Shown here one piece after another: positions 60,052 to 64,000 of a stretch of 64,000 nucleotides of DNA (positions are counted from its first letter, which is position 1; the number at the start of each line of letters is the position of its first letter). A program made the translations under genes and the position numbers. The notes below the pieces were generated by a model that saw only the letters and a list, made by a program, of their open reading frames with translations, had not been told where the DNA came from and did no database searches. Origin of the DNA: Straminergon stramineum (lineage: Eukaryota; Streptophyta; Bryopsida; Hypnales; Calliergonaceae); assembly GCA_963920665.1 (NCBI GenBank), contig OY987269.1:1180501-1244500 (forward strand), given 5' to 3'.

Positions 60052-60296
60052 TGTTGAAGATCATGTACATATTAGTGTAGATAGTGTAGATTCAGCCCTA
60101 GGAGTAGGATTAGACTCTTAGTTAGACTTAGAGTCTATTGGGTGTTGCTTGTAGTCAAAGGCAGCCCAACGTTGCTAGTTATCCCACATGGTTTGTGGAT
60201 AACTAGTGAAAGGCTTTATGCTTATGTTCAGCCCACATATGGGCCTTGGTATCTTCTACCATCTAAGTAAAGCCTTTCTCCATTCAAAACTTAATA
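60052..60296 (+). repeat. 5' LTR of copia copy 2
   Basis: 245 bp, TGTTGAAGATCATGTAC to AAAACTTAATA. It differs from the LTR at 62159-62403 at a handful of positions (for example around 60071-60075, at 60190 and at 60292), so the two are unlikely to be the pair made by one insertion. Confidence 0.9.
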
Positions 60297-61303
60297 GGTT
60301 ATGGGCCCACGCACTTGGCGTTGCACATGAGGGAGAATTTCAAGTCATTTGGAGAAGTTCTTGGAGCTTGGAGGAGCATACTGAATTTGGGCCCTTTGTC
60401 ACCTACAAACCATATGGTGTGAGTAAAATTTTCAAAACAAAGAAAAAAGTCTTTGAATTCCATCTTTTTGTTTTGAGCTTTTGTGGGCTGGTTTGTGAGG
60501 TTTGGAGTTCATTTTTGAGTGTGAGATTGCTCATGGTTGTAATCAGACCTTGTTAGGGCTGGTTGCATGCTCCTTGTTTGAGTTTGTGCTTGCAAGTGTA
60601 CATTGGCAGCCCATTGGGGCTGATTGTGCACTTGGGTACATTGGTGATTGTCATTTTGGCAATTGCAATCTTGTGAGAGTCCTTGGTGAGGCTTGGGAGC
60701 ATTTGTGGGTTGCATTAGGCGTTTCCATGCATTGAGGGCTGAGTGGTGCCCTTGTGAGTGTGTGAGACCAAGTAGTGGACTTTGTGAAGCAAGAGGGCTG
60801 ATTTGTGCCCTTGTGAGTGTGTGAGACCTCAAAGTGGACATTGTGAACTCAAGAGGGCTGATTTGTGTCATTGAAAGAGAGTGACACCCAATTGGGGTTC
60901 TTGAGTGACTTGGTGAGCCAAGTAGGGCTGGTTGAGCCCATTGTGGTCCATGAGGTGCTCATTGTGAGTGGGAGCTTCAATCTAGGGCTGATTAGAAGTT
61001 CTTGTGATCTTTGGAGTGTGGAGTATCCAATTTGGGAGGAGAATTGTGAATTTCCTTGTGTTTTTGAAGTAGCACCAGCCCATGACGAGCATGTGGTGGT
61101 TGTGAGCTTCATTAGGGTCTGATTTGGTGTGGAGAGGAAGTCTTGTGCTTGTGAGGAGTGGTGTGGCGTTCTTAGGGTTGCAAGGTGCTTGTGAGGGCTG
61201 ATTGGTCCCATTTCAGCCCAATTCGCCGCAAGGGAGTTTTGGGGGGGCTGAATTCAGATTGGAGACCTTGTGGGTGCTGCCAACAAGTGGGAGCTGATTC
61301 AAC

Positions 61304-62158
61304 ATGGCCTCAAGTGGAGGAGAGGGCGTCCGGATCATTGACAAGTTCAATGGGGAGAATTTTGGGATGTGGAAGTTCAAGATGGAGATGATTCTTGCGG
61401 AGAAGGATTTGTGGGAGGTGGTGGATGGGAGTGAGGAGCCTCCAAGTGAAGATGCTGATTTGAAGACCAAGAAGGCGTTTGAGAGGAAGGAGAAGAAGGC
61501 CTTTGCTCTCATAGCCATCAATCTTGTGGACCGGCAAATTGCTCACATCCGCCATTGCAAAGGACCAGCCCAAGCATGGACCACCCTTTGCAACATCCAT
61601 GAGACCAAGAGCCTCTCCAACATTCTCTTTCTAAGGCGCAAGTTCTTCACTATGAAGATGCAAGAGGAGGATGACATCTTGGATCATGTGAACAAGATCA
61701 AGGCCCTTGCGGATCAGCTTGCTTGCTTGGAGGCCCCCGTCACGGATGGAGATGTGGTGATGACCTTGTTGGAGAGTTTGCCACCCTCCTATGAGTACCT
61801 CATCACCGCCTTGGAGACAAGACCCACCAAGGAGCTGACCATGGAGTTTGTGACGGCACGCTTGATGCATGAGATGAGCAAGCGCAAGGAAAATGAGGCC
61901 CAAGGGGAGGGATCAGCCCTTGTCTCCACACATGGCAAGGGAGGCAACACCAAGGCGTTCAAGGAGACAAGGACGTGCTTCAATTGTGGCAAATCAGGCC
62001 ACATTGCCAAGCATTGCAAGGGCAGCCAAGCCAAAGACAAGGGGAGTGCACACCAAGCTTGCCAAGTGGAGGATGAAGAGGACTTTGCCTTTGCCACCTA
62101 TGGAGGAGGGGAGAAGGCCAACATGTTCACTTGGATTGTGGATTCGGGGGCCACTCAA
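61304..62158 (+). pseudogene. Copia gag and start of protease, interrupted (copy 2)
   Basis: 285 codons of Gag nearly identical to copy 1 (a few substitutions, such as I180M, T192S, R209T), including the CCHC knuckle CFNCGKSGHIAKHC. The frame reaches the protease active site WIVDSGATQ, then runs into LTR sequence and stops one codon later. No integrase or reverse transcriptase follows in the window. As it stands it could still make Gag. Confidence 0.85.
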
Positions 62159-62403
62159 TGTTGAAGATCATGTACATAATCATGTAGATAGTGTAGATTC
62201 AGCCCTAGGAGTAGGATTAGACTCTTAGTTAGACTTAGAGTCTATTGGGTGTTGCTTGTAGTCAAAGGCAGCCCAAGGTTGCTAGTTATCCCACATGGTT
62301 TGTGGATAACTAGTGAAAGGCTTTATGCTTATGTTCAGCCCACATATGGGCCTTGGTATCTTCTACCATCTAAGTAAAGCCTTTCTCCATTCAAAACTCA
62401 ATA
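62159..62403 (+). repeat. 5' LTR of copia copy 3
   Basis: 245 bp, TGTTGAAGATCATGTAC to AAAACTCAATA. Closest to the copy 1 LTR at the 5' end apart from single-base changes. Confidence 0.9.
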
Positions 62404-63462
62404 GGTTATGGGCCCACGCACTTGGCGTTGCACATGAGGGAGAAATTCAAGTCATTTGGAGAAGTTCTTGGAGCTTGGAGGAGCATACTGAATTTGGGCC
62501 CTTTGTCACCTACAAACCATATGGTGTGAGTAAAATTTTCAAAAACAAAGAAAAAAAGTCTTTGAATTCCATCTTTTGTTTTGAGCTTTTGTGGGCTGGT
62601 TTGTGAGGTTTGGAGTCCATTTTTGAGTGTGAGATTGCTCATGATTGAAATCAGACCTAATTAGGGCTGGTTTCATGCTCCTTGTTTGAGTTTGTGCTTG
62701 CAAGTGTACATTGGCAGCCCATTGGGGCTGATTGTGCACTTGGGTACATTGGTGATTGTCATTTTGGCAATTTCAATCTTGTGAGAGTCCTTGGTGAGGC
62801 TTGGGAGCATTTGTGGGTTGCATTAGGCGTTTCCATGCATTGAGGGCTGAGTGGTGCCCTTGTGAGTGAGTGAGACGAAATTGTGATCCCAAGAGGGCTG
62901 ATTTGTTCCCTTGTGAGTGTGTGAGACCAAGTAGAGGACTTTGTGAAGCCAAAGGGCTGATTTGTGCCCTTGTGAGTGTGTGAGACCTAATAGTGGACAT
63001 TGTGAACTCAAGAGGGCTGATTTGTGTCATTGAGAGAGAGTGACACCCAATTGGGGTTCTTGAGTGACTTGGTGAGCCAAGTAGGGCTGGTTGAAGCCAT
63101 TGTAGTCCATGAGGTGCTCATTGTGAGTGGGAGCTTCAATCTAGGGCTGATTAGAAGTTCTTGTGATCTTTGGAGTGTGGAGTATCCAATTTGGGAGGAG
63201 AATTGTGAATTTCCTTGTGTTTTTGAAGTAGCACCAGCCCATGACGAGCATGTGGTGGTTGTGAGCTTCATTAGGGTCTGATTTGGTGTGGAGAGGAAGT
63301 CTTGTGCTTGTGAGGAGTGGTGTGGCGTTCTTAGGGTTGCAAGGTGCTTGTGAGGGCTGATTGGTCCCATTTCAGCCCAATTCGCCGCAAGGGAGTTTTG
63401 GGGGGGCTGAATTCAGATTGGAGACCTTGTGGGTGCTGCCAACAAGTGGGAGCTGATTCAAC

Positions 63463-64000
63463 ATGGCCTCAAGTGGAGGAGAGGGCGTCCGGATCATTGA
63501 CAAGTTCAATGGGGAGAATTTTGGGATGTGGAAGTTCAAGATGGAGATGATTCTTGCGGAGAAGGATTTGTGGGAGGTGGTGGATGGGAGTGAGGAGCCT
63601 CCAAGTGAAGATGCTGATTTGAAGACCAAGAAGGCGTTTGAGAGGAAGGAGAAGAAGGCCTTTGCTCTCATAGCCATCAATCTTGTGGACCGGCAAATTG
63701 CTCACATCCGCCATTGCAAAGGACCAGCCCAAGCATGGACCACCCTTTGCAACATCCATGAGACCAAGAGCCTCTCCAACATTCTCTTTCTAAGGCGCAA
63801 GTTCTTCACTATGAAGATGCAAGAGGAGGATGACATCTTGGATCATGTGAACAAGATCAAGGCCCTTGCGGATCAGCTTGCTTGCTTGGAGGCCCCCGTC
63901 ACGGATGGAGATGTGGTGATGACCTTGTTGGAGAGTTTGCCACCCTCCTATGAGTACCTCATCACCGCCTTGGAGACAAGACCCACCAAGGAGCTGACCA
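63463..64000 (+). CDS. Copia Gag, N-terminal part (copy 3, runs off window)
   Basis: 179 codons, open to the edge, matching residues 1-179 of the copy 1 polyprotein (MASSGGEGVRIIDKF, DLWEVVDGSEEPP, ETRPTKEL). No stop or frameshift. Whether integrase and reverse transcriptase follow cannot be seen here. Confidence 0.88.
   Translation, partial: MASSGGEGVRIIDKFNGENFGMWKFKMEMILAEKDLWEVVDGSEEPPSEDADLKTKKAFERKEKKAFALIAINLVDRQIAHIRHCKGPAQAWTTLCNIHETKSLSNILFLRRKFFTMKMQEEDDILDHVNKIKALADQLACLEAPVTDGDVVMTLLESLPPSYEYLITALETRPTKELT

Larger units (their letters stand above)
60052..62158 (+). mobile_element. Copia copy 2, visible 5' part
   Basis: LTR 60052-60296 (245 bp, ends TTAATA), primer site 60297-60310 identical to copy 1, leader 60297-61303, gag from ATG 61304. 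The sequence is cut within the protease region by the start of another LTR at 62159. The leader has one tandem unit fewer than copies 1 and 3. The cut point has no polypurine tract, so 62159 is not this copy's own 3' LTR in a normal arrangement. The best reading is interruption by copy 3, with the rest of copy 2 beyond the window; a deleted LTR-gag-LTR form is the alternative. Confidence 0.85.
62159..64000 (+). mobile_element. Copia copy 3, cut by the window end
   Basis: LTR 62159-62403 (245 bp, ends CTCAATA), primer site 62404-62417, leader to 63462 (same length as in copy 1), gag ATG at 63463 and open to 64000. It carries four tandem leader units like copy 1. It starts exactly after the CACTCAA of copy 2's protease region, in the same orientation. 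Confidence 0.88.

Noticed and set aside
60052..62403. A finished LTR-gag-LTR (TR-GAG-type) non-autonomous element
   Set aside because: The two LTRs differ at several bases and there is no polypurine tract before 62159; nested insertion fits better, though the window end prevents proof.

Overview
The window reads as nuclear DNA of a streptophyte, most likely a land plant. Three expressed-type genes are present, all split by GT-AG introns: TIC100 (a chloroplast import component), a CMP-sialic-acid-transporter-like nucleotide-sugar transporter, and a RAB1/RABD2 GTPase. They sit as GC-richer islands in AT-rich DNA full of plant-type transposons (Ty1/copia, PIF/Harbinger, CACTA, MULE-like). No bacterial operon, CRISPR or phage feature is present. 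The lineage cannot be fixed from this window. The decayed MULE- and Harbinger-like pieces remind me of non-flowering plants, but that is only an impression. A 200-base run of N (34478-34677) shows this is a draft assembly.

Layout. 1-8.7 kb: a broken PIF/Harbinger transposase split by a hairpin CACTA-like element, copies of a ~250-bp repeat ending in CTAG, an unidentified broken gene, then AT-rich DNA without genes. 8.85-15.84 kb (+): TIC100, 13 coding exons, 858 residues, reading frame consistent across every splice junction. 15.8-20.2 kb: small repeats and no gene. 20230-25815 (-): a complete Ty1/copia element with two 245-bp LTRs that I read as identical, a 5-bp target duplication, a primer site matching the anticodon arm of initiator tRNA-Met, and one intact 1368-codon polyprotein. 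25.8-43.1 kb: gene-poor repeat land with a foldback element, a decayed MULE-like transposase, a fragment of ribosomal protein uS5 and more CTAG repeats. 43.9-50.1 kb (+): the nucleotide-sugar transporter, 14 coding exons, 399 residues, carrying a PIF/Harbinger MITE in one intron. 53.9-56.9 kb (-): the Rab GTPase, 8 coding exons, 203 residues. 57.5-59.7 kb: two CACTA MITEs with clear 3-bp target duplications. 59671-64000: more members of the same copia family, which look nested. A decayed minus-strand piece is interrupted by a plus-strand copy, which is itself interrupted in its protease region by a third copy that runs off the window.

The three genes are ordinary housekeeping genes with no visible functional link. 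The interest lies in the transposons: a young, self-nesting copia family with copia-type half-tRNA priming, a polyprotein frame that runs through the polypurine tract into the LTR, and a leader dense in a repeated GGGCTG motif; and a short CTAG-terminated repeat whose copies lie directly upstream of two of the three genes. I do not see a clearly new gene system. The most novel candidates are the CTAG repeat family and the motif-rich copia leader.
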